Below, in pieces: positions 10,081-19,985 of a stretch of 64,000 nt of DNA. The translations under genes were made by a program, and so were the position numbers. Each line of letters begins with the position of its first letter. Position 1 is the first letter of the stretch. This DNA is from Planctomycetota bacterium (GTDB lineage Bacteria > Planctomycetota > Planctomycetia > Pirellulales > Pirellulaceae): positions 21,933 to 85,932 of the forward strand of contig JACNKX010000102.1 in assembly GCA_014381825.1 (NCBI GenBank), given 5' to 3'. The notes below the pieces were generated by a model. It had not been told where the DNA came from, did no database searches, and worked only from the letters and a program-made list of their open reading frames with translations.

Positions 10081-11916
10081 TCACTTGTCCTCGAACATCA
10101 CTAGACTGGTAGGCGATTTCGGCAGTACCGCCAAATAAAAAGCACCTGAATCGCTCTCGGCGACGAATGGATGTGTTACGAATGTTTTTCTCTTGACCGC
10201 CGCCCTCGGTTGGACGCGCGCCACTCGTTGCCTACCACCGAAGAAGTCCAGCCAATAGACCGTGACCGGTTCGTCGAGCTGGTTTTCAAAGACGATCTCG
10301 GCGCGAACGCTCGACTTAGTCGAACGAAGTCCAGGGATGATCGGCTGTGGATTCAGCGGAAACTGCTCGCGTAGCTTCTTGGTAAGACGTTCTACGAGCG
10401 CGAACTGAATGGGCTGATCGGCGACACTTTCGCGCTCCCCTGGATCGACTGCGTGATCGTAGAGCTCTTGTGCATAGATCTCGGCTGTTGCTCGATTGCG
10501 CCATTCGACGAAGCGATACTGATCCGTGCGCATCGCGTAACCCATATACTCAACTCCGTTTTCGCGCCGTCGAAACTGACTGAACGCGGCATCTTTCCAG
10601 GGAGCTGCATCGCCTTCGAGTAACGGTACTAGACTGCGCCCCTCGAGGCTGATCCCGACCGCATTTGGATTGTGGATCGCGGGTGGAGACGGCAATCCGG
10701 CGAGTTCGCACAGTGTCGGATAGATGTCGATTGATTCGACAAGTGCATTACACGTTCGTTCCTCGGCCACTGCCAGGGCATCGCGACTTGGGCTCCGAAC
10801 GATCAGCGGCACGCGTGTATCAATCTCGTAGTTGGTTTGCTTGCACCAGCTATTGTGCTCGCCGAGCTTCCAGCCATGATCGCCCCATAACACAACGATC
10901 GTGTTATCCGCCACATCCAACTCGTCGAGTGTATCCAGCAGCCGTCCGATCTGTGCGTCGACAAAGCTGATACTGGCATAATACCCATGCTTCAATCGTC
11001 GTTGGTCAGCCTCCGGCAGCGAGCCAGAATGCGGAGAAAGTGAATCGGCAAAATCCATGTAGTCACGCAATTCGTACATGGTATTCATTGCCACTGTCGG
11101 AGCTTCATTTGGGGTGTGCGGATCAACGGCCAACGGAATTTCTTCGCGAGAGTAGAGATCCCAATACTTCTTCGGCGGTGTGAACGGTAGATGGGGACGA
11201 ATGAAGCCGACGGCTAGAAAAAACGGTTGCTCATCGCCGCTCAATCGCTTGAGCGAAGCAACGGCTTGATCGGCAATCTCGCCATCTGGTCGAGCGCTGT
11301 CTGGCACGTCTTCGTCGTCGGTCGCCGGCGCACGCATCCGTTTCACGGCGGCTTCCGGCTTTCCTGCGTCGCGCATTTGTTCGCGATAGGCAGCCAGCCG
11401 CTGGCGACTTTCCTTCGACCAGGCCGATGCGTTCTCTGGCCAATGATTAGGCTCGTTCCACGATCTTGCGTCCGGCAGAGGATTGTGAAAGAGTTTGCCG
11501 AAAGCCACGCTGTAGTAGCCGTGGTTCTTAAAATGCTGTGGTAACGTCACGACGTCCGGCACGGTATCGCGAAAGTGAACTCGCAGATCCCACACCTTCA
11601 CCGTATCCGGTCGTAATCCGGTCAGCATGCTTGCTCGCGACGGGTTACAGACGGCGACTTGGCAATAAGCGCGAGTGAAAGTTACGCCGCCGTTCGCCAA
11701 ACGATCGATGTTCGGACTGACGATCTGTTCATTACCGTAGCATCCCAGCTCCGGACGTAAATCGTCGACCGCGATGAACAATACATTGGGGCGAACGATC
11801 TCGTCGGCTATCGCGCCGGCAGTGTCCCAGATGGCCAGCAAGATTGCGAGGGAGAGATAGACGCCGATGCCACTAGCCAACCGATCGGCGTTCGCCGTGA
11901 AAGGAGCATGTGTCAT
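10081..11916 (-). CDS. Sulfatase (iduronate-2-sulfatase-like)
   Basis: NVLFIAVDDLRPELGCYGNE...AVCNPSRASMLTG; HGWKLGEHNSWCKQTNYEIDTRVPLIV; likely start MTHAPFTANA at 11916. Confidence 0.92.
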   Translation of the reverse strand: MTHAPFTANADRLASGIGVYLSLAILLAIWDTAGAIADEIVRPNVLFIAVDDLRPELGCYGNEQIVSPNIDRLANGGVTFTRAYCQVAVCNPSRASMLTGLRPDTVKVWDLRVHFRDTVPDVVTLPQHFKNHGYYSVAFGKLFHNPLPDARSWNEPNHWPENASAWSKESRQRLAAYREQMRDAGKPEAAVKRMRAPATDDEDVPDSARPDGEIADQAVASLKRLSGDEQPFFLAVGFIRPHLPFTPPKKYWDLYSREEIPLAVDPHTPNEAPTVAMNTMYELRDYMDFADSLSPHSGSLPEADQRRLKHGYYASISFVDAQIGRLLDTLDELDVADNTIVVLWGDHGWKLGEHNSWCKQTNYEIDTRVPLIVRSPSRDALAVAEERTCNALVESIDIYPTLCELAGLPSPPAIHNPNAVGISLEGRSLVPLLEGDAAPWKDAAFSQFRRRENGVEYMGYAMRTDQYRFVEWRNRATAEIYAQELYDHAVDPGERESVADQPIQFALVERLTKKLREQFPLNPQPIIPGLRSTKSSVRAEIVFENQLDEPVTVYWLDFFGGRQRVARVQPRAAVKRKTFVTHPFVAESDSGAFYLAVLPKSPTSLVMFEDK

Positions 11917-12171
11917 GTCAGAATAAACTCTTTCAGCGAGCGATATTGAATGTCGATGATGTGAAAGTGGCCGTGAGGCGAATAGAGTCTCGCATATCGC
12001 AGTCGCACTTTCACGACGGACGAACAAAGTGTGGTGTGGGACCGCGACGAAAAGGGACAGACACCCTGACCTTATATGTTCAAAAATGTTCTATCCAGCA
12101 ACCGCACGGAGTCGGTCCCCTTGCTCGCTCCCGCATTGCCACTTCGGGCGTTGATGGGCCCTGCCAGCGAG

Positions 12172-13620
12172 TCAACCACGTTTGCGGCCACCGACTTGTG
12201 TTGCACGAGCGGAATCAAAGTTTGGATTCGGCGTGGGCATCTGCGCATTGACTTGCTTGCGCCACTGGTGAAGCTTGTCGCGAAGCTGACTTGCTATCTG
12301 CGGTACTGCTGCAGAAAGGTCGTGCAACTCGCCGATATCTTTCGCCAGATCGTACAGTTCGACGCGGTCGTCTTCATGAAACTCGACCAATCGCCAATTG
12401 CCCGAACGAACCGCGCTGTACGGGCTGTCGCCACCGGCATGATAATGCGGATAGTGCCAATACAGATCTCGGCCCAGCGTGGCCGAAGGATCTCGCAGCA
12501 ATGGCGTGATGCTCCTGCCGTCGAGCGACGCGTTGTGGACTTCGTTGCCTCGGCTCGATGCGATTTCAAGAAACGTCGGATAGTAGTCGATCGTCATCAC
12601 AGGCTCGTCGCAGACGCTGCCCGCTTCGGTAACACCGGGCCAACGAACGATCGTCGGGACGCGCACGCCACCCTCATACGCCGATCCCTTTCCTCGCCGC
12701 AGCGGAAGATTCTCCGTAAAGCCATCATGCTTTCCGTAACGCTGTGTCAGGCCACCATTGTCTGATGTAAAGACGACGAGCGTGTTGTCCGTGAGGCCAT
12801 GTTGATCGAGACGTTGCAGGACACGCCCGACACTCTGATCCAAACTGGCAACCATCGCAGCGTAGGTGGGATTCTTATGAATGGCGTCGGGCCGCACCTT
12901 GTTCGTGAACGCTGCGACGAAGTCTTCGCGACCTTCAATTGGTGTGTGCGGTACGTGATACGCGAAATAGAGGAAGAACGGTTTGTCCTTCGCGCTGTCG
13001 ATGAACTCGACCGCTTTGTCAGTTAGGTAATCGGTTAAATACTCACTCTTTGATTCGCCTTCTGAAATTGAGCCGGCCTTCAGCTGATAGCCCCTCATGC
13101 CTTGCGGCTTGCCGATCTCGACATCGAATCCGTGCGCCGACGGGCCGTATTCTGCTGCCCTACGACCGGCGTGATTCAGATGCCACTTGCCAATCTGCGC
13201 CGTCTTGTACCCCGCGTCGCGCAAAGCTTCTGCAATCGTCACGTAAGAGTGGTCGAGCCCTTTCGTCCAGTCAGGAATTTGCAGCTTCGCGAATGGACGG
13301 TGCTGACCTGCAATGAAATCGGTCAAGTGCAACCGCGCCGGATACATCCCGGTCATTACCGAAGCTCGCGTCGGCGAGCAGACCGTACAGGCAGAGTAGG
13401 CGTTCGTGAACTTCATGCCCGATTGAGCAAGGCGATCCAGATTGGGAGTTTCGTAGAAGTCGCTGCCAAAACAACGCAGCCCGGTCCAGCCGAGATCATC
13501 CGCGAACAGGAAGACGATGTTTGGTGGCTTTGGAGTTGAATCCGCGGATCGCGCGACGCAGTTGGAAACGACTACGAAAAAGACGAGAGTTAGGGTGACA
13601 AGTATTCGTCTGTGTCGCAT
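12172..13620 (-). CDS. Sulfatase (arylsulfatase A-like)
   Basis: PNIVFLFADDLGWTGLRCFGSDFYETPNLDRLAQSG...TVCSPTRASVMTGMYPARLHLTDFI. Confidence 0.93.
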   Translation of the reverse strand: MRHRRILVTLTLVFFVVVSNCVARSADSTPKPPNIVFLFADDLGWTGLRCFGSDFYETPNLDRLAQSGMKFTNAYSACTVCSPTRASVMTGMYPARLHLTDFIAGQHRPFAKLQIPDWTKGLDHSYVTIAEALRDAGYKTAQIGKWHLNHAGRRAAEYGPSAHGFDVEIGKPQGMRGYQLKAGSISEGESKSEYLTDYLTDKAVEFIDSAKDKPFFLYFAYHVPHTPIEGREDFVAAFTNKVRPDAIHKNPTYAAMVASLDQSVGRVLQRLDQHGLTDNTLVVFTSDNGGLTQRYGKHDGFTENLPLRRGKGSAYEGGVRVPTIVRWPGVTEAGSVCDEPVMTIDYYPTFLEIASSRGNEVHNASLDGRSITPLLRDPSATLGRDLYWHYPHYHAGGDSPYSAVRSGNWRLVEFHEDDRVELYDLAKDIGELHDLSAAVPQIASQLRDKLHQWRKQVNAQMPTPNPNFDSARATQVGGRKRG

Positions 13621-13747
13621 GAACTGACATCCGTTGGAATGTTTGGCTAATTAGCAACTCGAAGTATAGTCCATACCCAAAATGTTATCGATCAGCTGTC
13701 GCGATCAGTTCGTAACGAGAACACATTTCAAACTCGGCATCGGGCAA

Positions 13748-13808
13748 GTGGCTGGGGCATCCTGCCGCAGCGATCGCGACACCTGCTGCGGCTGGAAGCC
13801 CCAGCCAC
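13748..13808. repeat. Imperfect palindrome (REP-like), 2 x 23 nt arms
   Basis: GTGGCTGGGGCATCCTGCCGCAG (13748-13770) vs inverted CTGCGGCTGGAAGCCCCAGCCAC (13786-13808); 21/23 complementary. Confidence 0.7.
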
Positions 13809-13826
13809 AGGATCTTGAAATGCCTT

Positions 13827-16442
13827 CTAGGCACCACTGACGCACTTCAAATACAAAGCGACGTGTTCGTAGCGAACATTGTCCGGCAAGTCCGCAACGA
13901 TCGCTCGCAGACGCTCGGAAGGGGCCAGATCCGCTAAGGGTTCGACAGCGGCGAGTTGTTCGTCGGTGAGGAACCAACGCGGCTGAACATCGAGCCCCTC
14001 ATCGACGGATCGCGACAGATGACTCACGAGCGTTTCTTCGTCAACTCCACGAATGGCTAGACAATCCTTTAACGTGTACCGATCTGCGAACAGACGCCAC
14101 GTCCAATAGTGGCTCGGCTTGGGACTTGTTGGAGCGTCGATACGTACTTTATGCATTGGCGCGTCGTCAACCGGCTCCACGATGTTTGGCGTGCCGACTG
14201 ACTGTGCCAGTTCTACTGAAACGTCTTCTTGTACCGTCGCGACCGTCGTCGGCGCGGTGACTTCCGGAGTATCCAGCACTTCCAAAGTTTGAGGCGCGAC
14301 TGTGCTTTGTGCTGACGTGTTGTCGGTTGCACGGAGTCGCTTGTTCAACTTCTTAGCTAGTTTCGCCGAGATCGCCAAGTTGACGATTGCCTGTTCGCCA
14401 CGCATCACGCTTGTACCTTGCGAGGAAATCTGAATCGTCGGTCGATGCTTCTGTAGCTCCTGTTGTGATAGCAGCCGCGCTCGAATCATTGCGTCGAGCA
14501 GTTCAACAACTTCCGACTGCTTTAAGTCGTCTAGCAGTCCAAACGTACTGAGTCGATGCAGTTTCAGCTTCTTTACCTGCGCGGCACTGGAACCTCCGAG
14601 CATCTTCGCCAACAGGAGCTTGCCAACGCGGCCGTACGTTCTGGCCGCTCCGCTCAGCGAGATTTTGATGGCTTCGAGCGTACCTTCGCCAAGCTCGGAT
14701 GACTCTGCCGTGTCGTGACCGGAGAACGCAGTATCGCCGTCGGGTGAACAGCGATCACAACTGCCACACGCTGCACGATCGGGATCGCCGAAATAGTCGA
14801 GGATCTCCAACTGACGGCACTGACACGTCTTGGCGTAACTGATTACACGTTCGAGTTTCGCCAATTCCGCTTGTTTGCGTCGTTCGAGTTCAGCGAAGTC
14901 GATCTCCAGTTTGTCGAACGGTGTGCTCGGCATCAGCATTCGAATTGCTCGACCCCGAAACGGCGGAACGTAGTCGAAGTCGGTGAGCTTCGCCAACTCG
15001 CGCAACGCGCGGGCAAATGCATCCTTTTCCAATTCGGCTTTCGCCAATAGTTGTTGAGGCTGGAAGTAAACCCATTCGAATCGCCGCTCACCCACTTCTC
15101 GTTCGAGCGCGCGCAAGACCTTTCGTTGCGTTTTCGCTTCGCGCGGCAGCAGTTCGACCATCGTCGGCAGATCGCTATCGAGCTTTACCGACGCCATGTT
15201 CTGTTGCGACGCGAGACGATCGATCGCGCCGCATTTCTCCAGCAATTGTTCACAAGCTCCGACGCCTTCGGCACCTGTCGACAAATCAAGGCGATCCTTC
15301 AGCTCTTGCAGCGTGATCTCGATCGGGTCTTCCTGCAGCGAACATAAGTATGAATACACCTGCCGTACCGTCTCTCGCGACGGATACCGCATGTCGATGA
15401 AGAACTCTTGGACGTAGCGATCCGAGAAGCTGAACAGCAGGGCGCACCTCGCCGGCTTCCCATCACGACCTGCGCGGCCTGCCTCTTGATAGTACGCTTC
15501 GAGAGTGCCAGGCATGTTGAAATGCACAACGAAACGCAATTCGGCCTTATCGATCCCCATGCCAAAAGCGTTTGTCGCGACGATCACGTCAATCTTGCCG
15601 CTCATGAAATGCTCTTGAACTTGTCGCCGCTGCTCAGGAGCGAGGCCAGCGTGATACAAGCCGACCTTACGCTTCGTCTCCTGCTGAAGAAACTCGACAA
15701 CTTCTTCGCACTTCTTGCGAGTCGAAGCGTAGACGATCCCGGCTCCCTTCGTTTCCGAAAGGATGTCAAGCAAGGCTTTGTTCTTGTCACGAGCCCCCGA
15801 CGACTCGAAGACTTCAAAACGCAAGTTCGAACGAGCGAACCCCGTGATGAAGACTTCAGATTCCCTAAGTTGAAGCTGCTTGGCGATGTCCGCGCGAACA
15901 TCGGGGGTTGCCGTTGCGGTTAATGCGATCGTCGGTGGGAAGCCCAGTCGTTCGCGAAAAAGCCCTAACCGCGCGTAGTCCGGTCGAAAGTCATGTCCCC
16001 ACTCGCTGATGCAGTGAGCTTCGTCGACCGCCAGCAACTCGACCGTCGTTCCGCGAAGTGCTTCTATAAATCGCGGGTTTCGGAGTCGTTCCGGTGCGAT
16101 ATAAACGAGATCGAACTCGCCTTCGGCCATTTGCTCGAGGCGCTCACGCTGTTCGGGCAGCGTTAACGCACTATTAATGAACGTTGCCGGGACGCCAGTC
16201 GCTCGGAGGCTGTCAACTTGGTCCTTCATCAACGCGATCAAAGGCGAAACGACGAGCGTGACTCCTTCTCGCAACACAGCGGGCAGCTGATAACAGAGGC
16301 TCTTGCCCCCGCCCGTCGGCATGATGCACAGACAGTCCTTGCCTGACAGAACGGTCTCGATGACGGCTTGCTGACCAGGCCGAAACTCGCTGAGCCCGAA
16401 TCTGGCGAGCCCCTCTTTCAGGTTTTCCTGTACAGCAGTCAT
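13827..16442 (-). CDS. recQ: ATP-dependent DNA helicase RecQ with C-terminal helix-turn-helix extension
   Basis: IMPTGGGKSLCYQLPA, DEAHCISEWGHDFRPDY, zinc cluster CQCRQLEILDYFGDPDRAACGSCDRC; likely start MTAVQENLKEG at 16442. Confidence 0.95.
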   Translation of the reverse strand: MTAVQENLKEGLARFGLSEFRPGQQAVIETVLSGKDCLCIMPTGGGKSLCYQLPAVLREGVTLVVSPLIALMKDQVDSLRATGVPATFINSALTLPEQRERLEQMAEGEFDLVYIAPERLRNPRFIEALRGTTVELLAVDEAHCISEWGHDFRPDYARLGLFRERLGFPPTIALTATATPDVRADIAKQLQLRESEVFITGFARSNLRFEVFESSGARDKNKALLDILSETKGAGIVYASTRKKCEEVVEFLQQETKRKVGLYHAGLAPEQRRQVQEHFMSGKIDVIVATNAFGMGIDKAELRFVVHFNMPGTLEAYYQEAGRAGRDGKPARCALLFSFSDRYVQEFFIDMRYPSRETVRQVYSYLCSLQEDPIEITLQELKDRLDLSTGAEGVGACEQLLEKCGAIDRLASQQNMASVKLDSDLPTMVELLPREAKTQRKVLRALEREVGERRFEWVYFQPQQLLAKAELEKDAFARALRELAKLTDFDYVPPFRGRAIRMLMPSTPFDKLEIDFAELERRKQAELAKLERVISYAKTCQCRQLEILDYFGDPDRAACGSCDRCSPDGDTAFSGHDTAESSELGEGTLEAIKISLSGAARTYGRVGKLLLAKMLGGSSAAQVKKLKLHRLSTFGLLDDLKQSEVVELLDAMIRARLLSQQELQKHRPTIQISSQGTSVMRGEQAIVNLAISAKLAKKLNKRLRATDNTSAQSTVAPQTLEVLDTPEVTAPTTVATVQEDVSVELAQSVGTPNIVEPVDDAPMHKVRIDAPTSPKPSHYWTWRLFADRYTLKDCLAIRGVDEETLVSHLSRSVDEGLDVQPRWFLTDEQLAAVEPLADLAPSERLRAIVADLPDNVRYEHVALYLKCVSGA

Positions 16443-16663
16443 CCGTGGTCTTGGCCGAGTATTTCCGTTACGGTTGTGGCTCCACATTATAGGGCGGGGC
16501 CGACGCGCCTCCAACAATGGCGCAGCACGAAAAACTACCGGCGCTTCTTCGTGTAGAATAGCTGTCCCTAAAAGAGAACAATTCGAGTCGCACAACCCCT
16601 CCAATAATTTGCAATCGCTAGACGCTCATAGCGTGCCACGTGAATGAAACTCAAAGGAAACTA

Positions 16664-17911
16664 ATGAGACAACTCGTTCGACTTTCTATTTTGCTTTTCG
16701 CAGTTGTCCAGCTCGCGAACGCCGCGGAACCAATTGAGCGTTCACCGCAACTGCCAGAAACAACGCCCTGGAATCTCGAACATCTAAGCACATCGCCGAG
16801 GTTCGCGTGGGAAGATAGTGCGAGCCCCGTTCGCTCTTTGTTTTACGATGGCGAGTCGTATCAGGGCAAACCAACTCGCGTGTTTGCGTACTACGCGACG
16901 CCCGGCACGCTTCAGGGTGATACGAGGCTGGACAAAGAGTTGCCTGCCGTCGTGTTAGTGCATGGAGGTGGTGGAACGGCCTTTCGCGAGTGGGCGGAGC
17001 TGTGGGCCAAGCGTGGCTACGCAGCGATCGCCATGGATCTCGCCGGTTACCGACCGCACGAAGATATGAACCAACACAAACGCGAGAATCGTACGCGACT
17101 TCCCGATGGCGGACCCGATCAAGGGGATAGCGAAAAGTTTGGCAGCGTCGACAAGGCGGCTGACCAGCAGTGGTCCTACCACGCAGTTGCGAACGCGATT
17201 CGCGCGCATTCGTTGATACGAAGTTTCCCTGAAGTTGATGCTGATCGAACCGCCGTGACGGGAATCAGCTGGGGCGGATATCTGACTTGCATCGTGTCGG
17301 GAATCGACAATCGCTTTAAGGCCGCTGTGCCAGTTTACGGATGTGGGTTCTTGCACGAGAACAGTGCGTGGCTGGGACGGTTGAATGGAATGTCATCGGA
17401 GCAACGTGAACGCTGGGTCTCACTGTGGGATCCGTCACAGTACTTGCCAGCCGTATCGATGCCGATCCTGTTCGTTAACGGGACGAACGACTTTGCCTAT
17501 CCGCTCGACAGCTATATGAAGAGCGCGGCTGCCGTGCCAGGCATGAAGCAATTCTGTATCACTGTTAAAATGCCCCACAGCCATCCTGCCGGTTGGGCAC
17601 CTCAGGAGATCGGTTTGTTTATCGACCACCACTTGCGAGGCGGCTCGGCGCTGTCGACGATCGGCTCGCCAAATATCACCGACGGGAAAGTCCGCGCGAA
17701 GCATCGAAGTGAAGTAGCTCTTATGAAGGCAGAATTGCATTTCACGACCGACACAAAACCAATCAATCAGCGTGATTGGCAGACCGTGCCCGCTTCAATC
17801 GACGGCGAAACAATCTCTGCGAATGCACCTCCCGTCGGAACAACGGTGTGGTTCCTGACAGTGACCGACGAACGCGGTGCGATTGCGAGCAGCTCAGTCC
17901 TCTTTCCATAG
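16664..17911 (+). CDS. Secreted alpha/beta hydrolase (acetyl xylan esterase / dienelactone hydrolase-like)
   Basis: Signal peptide; LPAVVLVHGGGGTAFREWAELWAKRGYAAIAMDLAGY; nucleophile GISWGGY; PILFVNGTNDFAYPLDSY. Confidence 0.82.
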   Translation: MRQLVRLSILLFAVVQLANAAEPIERSPQLPETTPWNLEHLSTSPRFAWEDSASPVRSLFYDGESYQGKPTRVFAYYATPGTLQGDTRLDKELPAVVLVHGGGGTAFREWAELWAKRGYAAIAMDLAGYRPHEDMNQHKRENRTRLPDGGPDQGDSEKFGSVDKAADQQWSYHAVANAIRAHSLIRSFPEVDADRTAVTGISWGGYLTCIVSGIDNRFKAAVPVYGCGFLHENSAWLGRLNGMSSEQRERWVSLWDPSQYLPAVSMPILFVNGTNDFAYPLDSYMKSAAAVPGMKQFCITVKMPHSHPAGWAPQEIGLFIDHHLRGGSALSTIGSPNITDGKVRAKHRSEVALMKAELHFTTDTKPINQRDWQTVPASIDGETISANAPPVGTTVWFLTVTDERGAIASSSVLFP

Positions 17912-18202
17912 GCGGCTCCAACGGTAGACAGCTGATGTAGTGAATTGGCATCCGTCCGACGGTAAAAGGACTGGAAGAACGGTGGCGGGGTTCGTCTTTG
18001 CCGGGATCAAACGTATCGCGCACATGCCAGTGCAAAAGGTATGCGACGGTTACACAGATTCAACCCTCAGTAGTCTCCCACCTCTTCACCGCCCGAGGCA
18101 GTCAGCAGGGACCTTAACGTCTCGAGTGGGAGCGTATCTGAAATGAATCGGACCGAAGCGTCGCATAGACTTACCATGCGACCGCCAGGATGGCGAAAGG
18201 GA

Positions 18203-18793
18203 TCAACTGGCTATGAACGCGCCAAAGTCCTCATCGCGCGGCCCTGTCCACGGTACAGCATTGTTCGATTCCATGAGAAGCACCGTATTGCTGGATCCAT
18301 CCATGATCTCCTTGAAGGCGAGTCCTCGTTCATTGGGCCAGGTCGTCGATTCGCCGACAACCGCAACGTAGTGCGTGTAGCCGCTTGGCGTGTTCTCCTT
18401 GTCCATTGGACAGTGATACGCTTTCGGCATCTGCTCGACGAGTTGGATGTTCTTCGGGCTATTCCAGGGCTCGCCAAAATCGTATTGCTTGTACAGCTCT
18501 GTCTGTTCCAAATAGGGCAGGATCAACACGCGCCAGCTATGCGTCGGATTGCCGTATTTATCTGGCAGATAAGCAGGTGGGAAACTACCGTGCTCTTCAT
18601 GGTAGTAATGCATGGCGAGCGAAAGAAGCTTCAGGTTGTTCGAGCACATCATTCGCTTCGGGGCGCAACGTCCATTGACACTGGGCATCAGCAACGCAAC
18701 CGCAAGGCCTATCCCGAATACTATGCACAGATAGAAGAGAACCGTACCTCGATTCCATGCCGGGCCTTGCTCCTGTGATTGGGAATTCACCAC
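18203..18793 (-). CDS. DUF1559 domain-containing protein (short form)
   Basis: MCSNNLKLLSLAMHYYHEEHGSFPPAYLPDKYGNPTHSWRVLILPYLEQTELYKQYDF...IMDGSSNTVLLME. Confidence 0.8.
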   Translation of the reverse strand: MVNSQSQEQGPAWNRGTVLFYLCIVFGIGLAVALLMPSVNGRCAPKRMMCSNNLKLLSLAMHYYHEEHGSFPPAYLPDKYGNPTHSWRVLILPYLEQTELYKQYDFGEPWNSPKNIQLVEQMPKAYHCPMDKENTPSGYTHYVAVVGESTTWPNERGLAFKEIMDGSSNTVLLMESNNAVPWTGPRDEDFGAFIAS

Positions 18794-19023
18794 TCGGCTT
18801 CACCTCACGCTACACACTTTCGATTGGTTCGCACAACAAGTGGACAACGCAAGTTAACAAGATCCGACATCGAGCGCTGGACGAGAGTCTGCCGAGGACG
18901 TGAGAGGCTGCGATCAGGTACCGCTCCAGAAATTGATGATCCTTTTGTGTTCTGGATAACGATGCAGGACACTTACAATCCACTCCATGGCCTAGACCTT
19001 TCTTGAGCGATGATAAACGCCAC

Positions 19024-19962
19024 CTACCGGCCGTTCGTAGAGGTCGACAAGTCGCCGTACAAGTCCGGTCGACGTTGCTGGAAGTTGCGGCTGTTTGCCC
19101 TTGCCGCTCGAATTCGCTTCAGGTTGATTGTCGCCGTGATGTACGACTCGGTTTTATCGGGACAACGCTCGATGATGCGAGCGGGCCAATCGCCGATCAT
19201 GGTCCCGCTGCCGTAGGCTTGATTGGCGGAGATCATGCCGACGTGGCTTTGAAACATGATCGATCTCATGATGAAATCTTCGACCGATCCGCCGCGACCG
19301 TTAATCCAGACCAACAACTCGGCTCCCTTCAGCGACAAAACGCGGGCAGGTTCAGGGAACCAGCCGTCGTAACAGGTCATGATGCCAACTTTGCCAAAGT
19401 CGAAATCGAACACCGGCAAGTCCTGCCCCTTCTCCATAATCCATTCGGGATCGTTCTTGATGAACCAGTCTTTGGGCTTGTCGCTCGGAGGTTTTGACCA
19501 TGCGGGAGTGCCCTCGAAATGATCGACTGCGGCGTGTGTCTTGTGGTATTTTCCTGCGATCTTCCCGGAGCGATCGAAGACGAGTGCCGTGTTGGCAAAT
19601 GTTTCATCGTCGTAGACTTCCCAGCAGCCCACGATCACGTAGATATTGTTTTCCGCAGCTGCGGCAGAGATTCGCTTCGTTGAGTTCCCTGGCACTGGAA
19701 TGTGGCCCAAGACGTATTCGGGGAAGACGATCAGTTGGGAGCCGTCTTTGCCAGCGCGATCGATGTAGGGAATGATCGGGGCAACTGGATCGTAGCCGTC
19801 TCGCGGCGAATCCCCCTTGTCGTAACCGGAAATTTGAACGGCAGCAACTTTGACGAGATCGCGGTTCGGCAGTGCTGGTGGCTCGCCAATAGCCGTTGCG
19901 TTCAATCCAGCTGCCAATATCGCCACGAGAACGGTTAAATATGTCGATTGGCTGAACTGCAT
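19024..19962 (-). CDS. Carbon-nitrogen hydrolase (nitrilase superfamily), secreted
   Basis: KVAAVQISGYDKG..., IVFPEYVLG, GKYHKTHA, GIMTCYDGWFPEPARVLSLKGAEL; Glu-Lys-Cys triad context. Confidence 0.85.
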   Translation of the reverse strand: MQFSQSTYLTVLVAILAAGLNATAIGEPPALPNRDLVKVAAVQISGYDKGDSPRDGYDPVAPIIPYIDRAGKDGSQLIVFPEYVLGHIPVPGNSTKRISAAAAENNIYVIVGCWEVYDDETFANTALVFDRSGKIAGKYHKTHAAVDHFEGTPAWSKPPSDKPKDWFIKNDPEWIMEKGQDLPVFDFDFGKVGIMTCYDGWFPEPARVLSLKGAELLVWINGRGGSVEDFIMRSIMFQSHVGMISANQAYGSGTMIGDWPARIIERCPDKTESYITATINLKRIRAARANSRNFQQRRPDLYGDLSTSTNGR

Positions 19963-19985
19963 GATCGTTGCTCCGCGCGGCGGGT

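Noticed and set aside
12076-12765. 229-aa plus-strand ORF
   Set aside because: Antisense to the arylsulfatase gene; no motif or ribosome site
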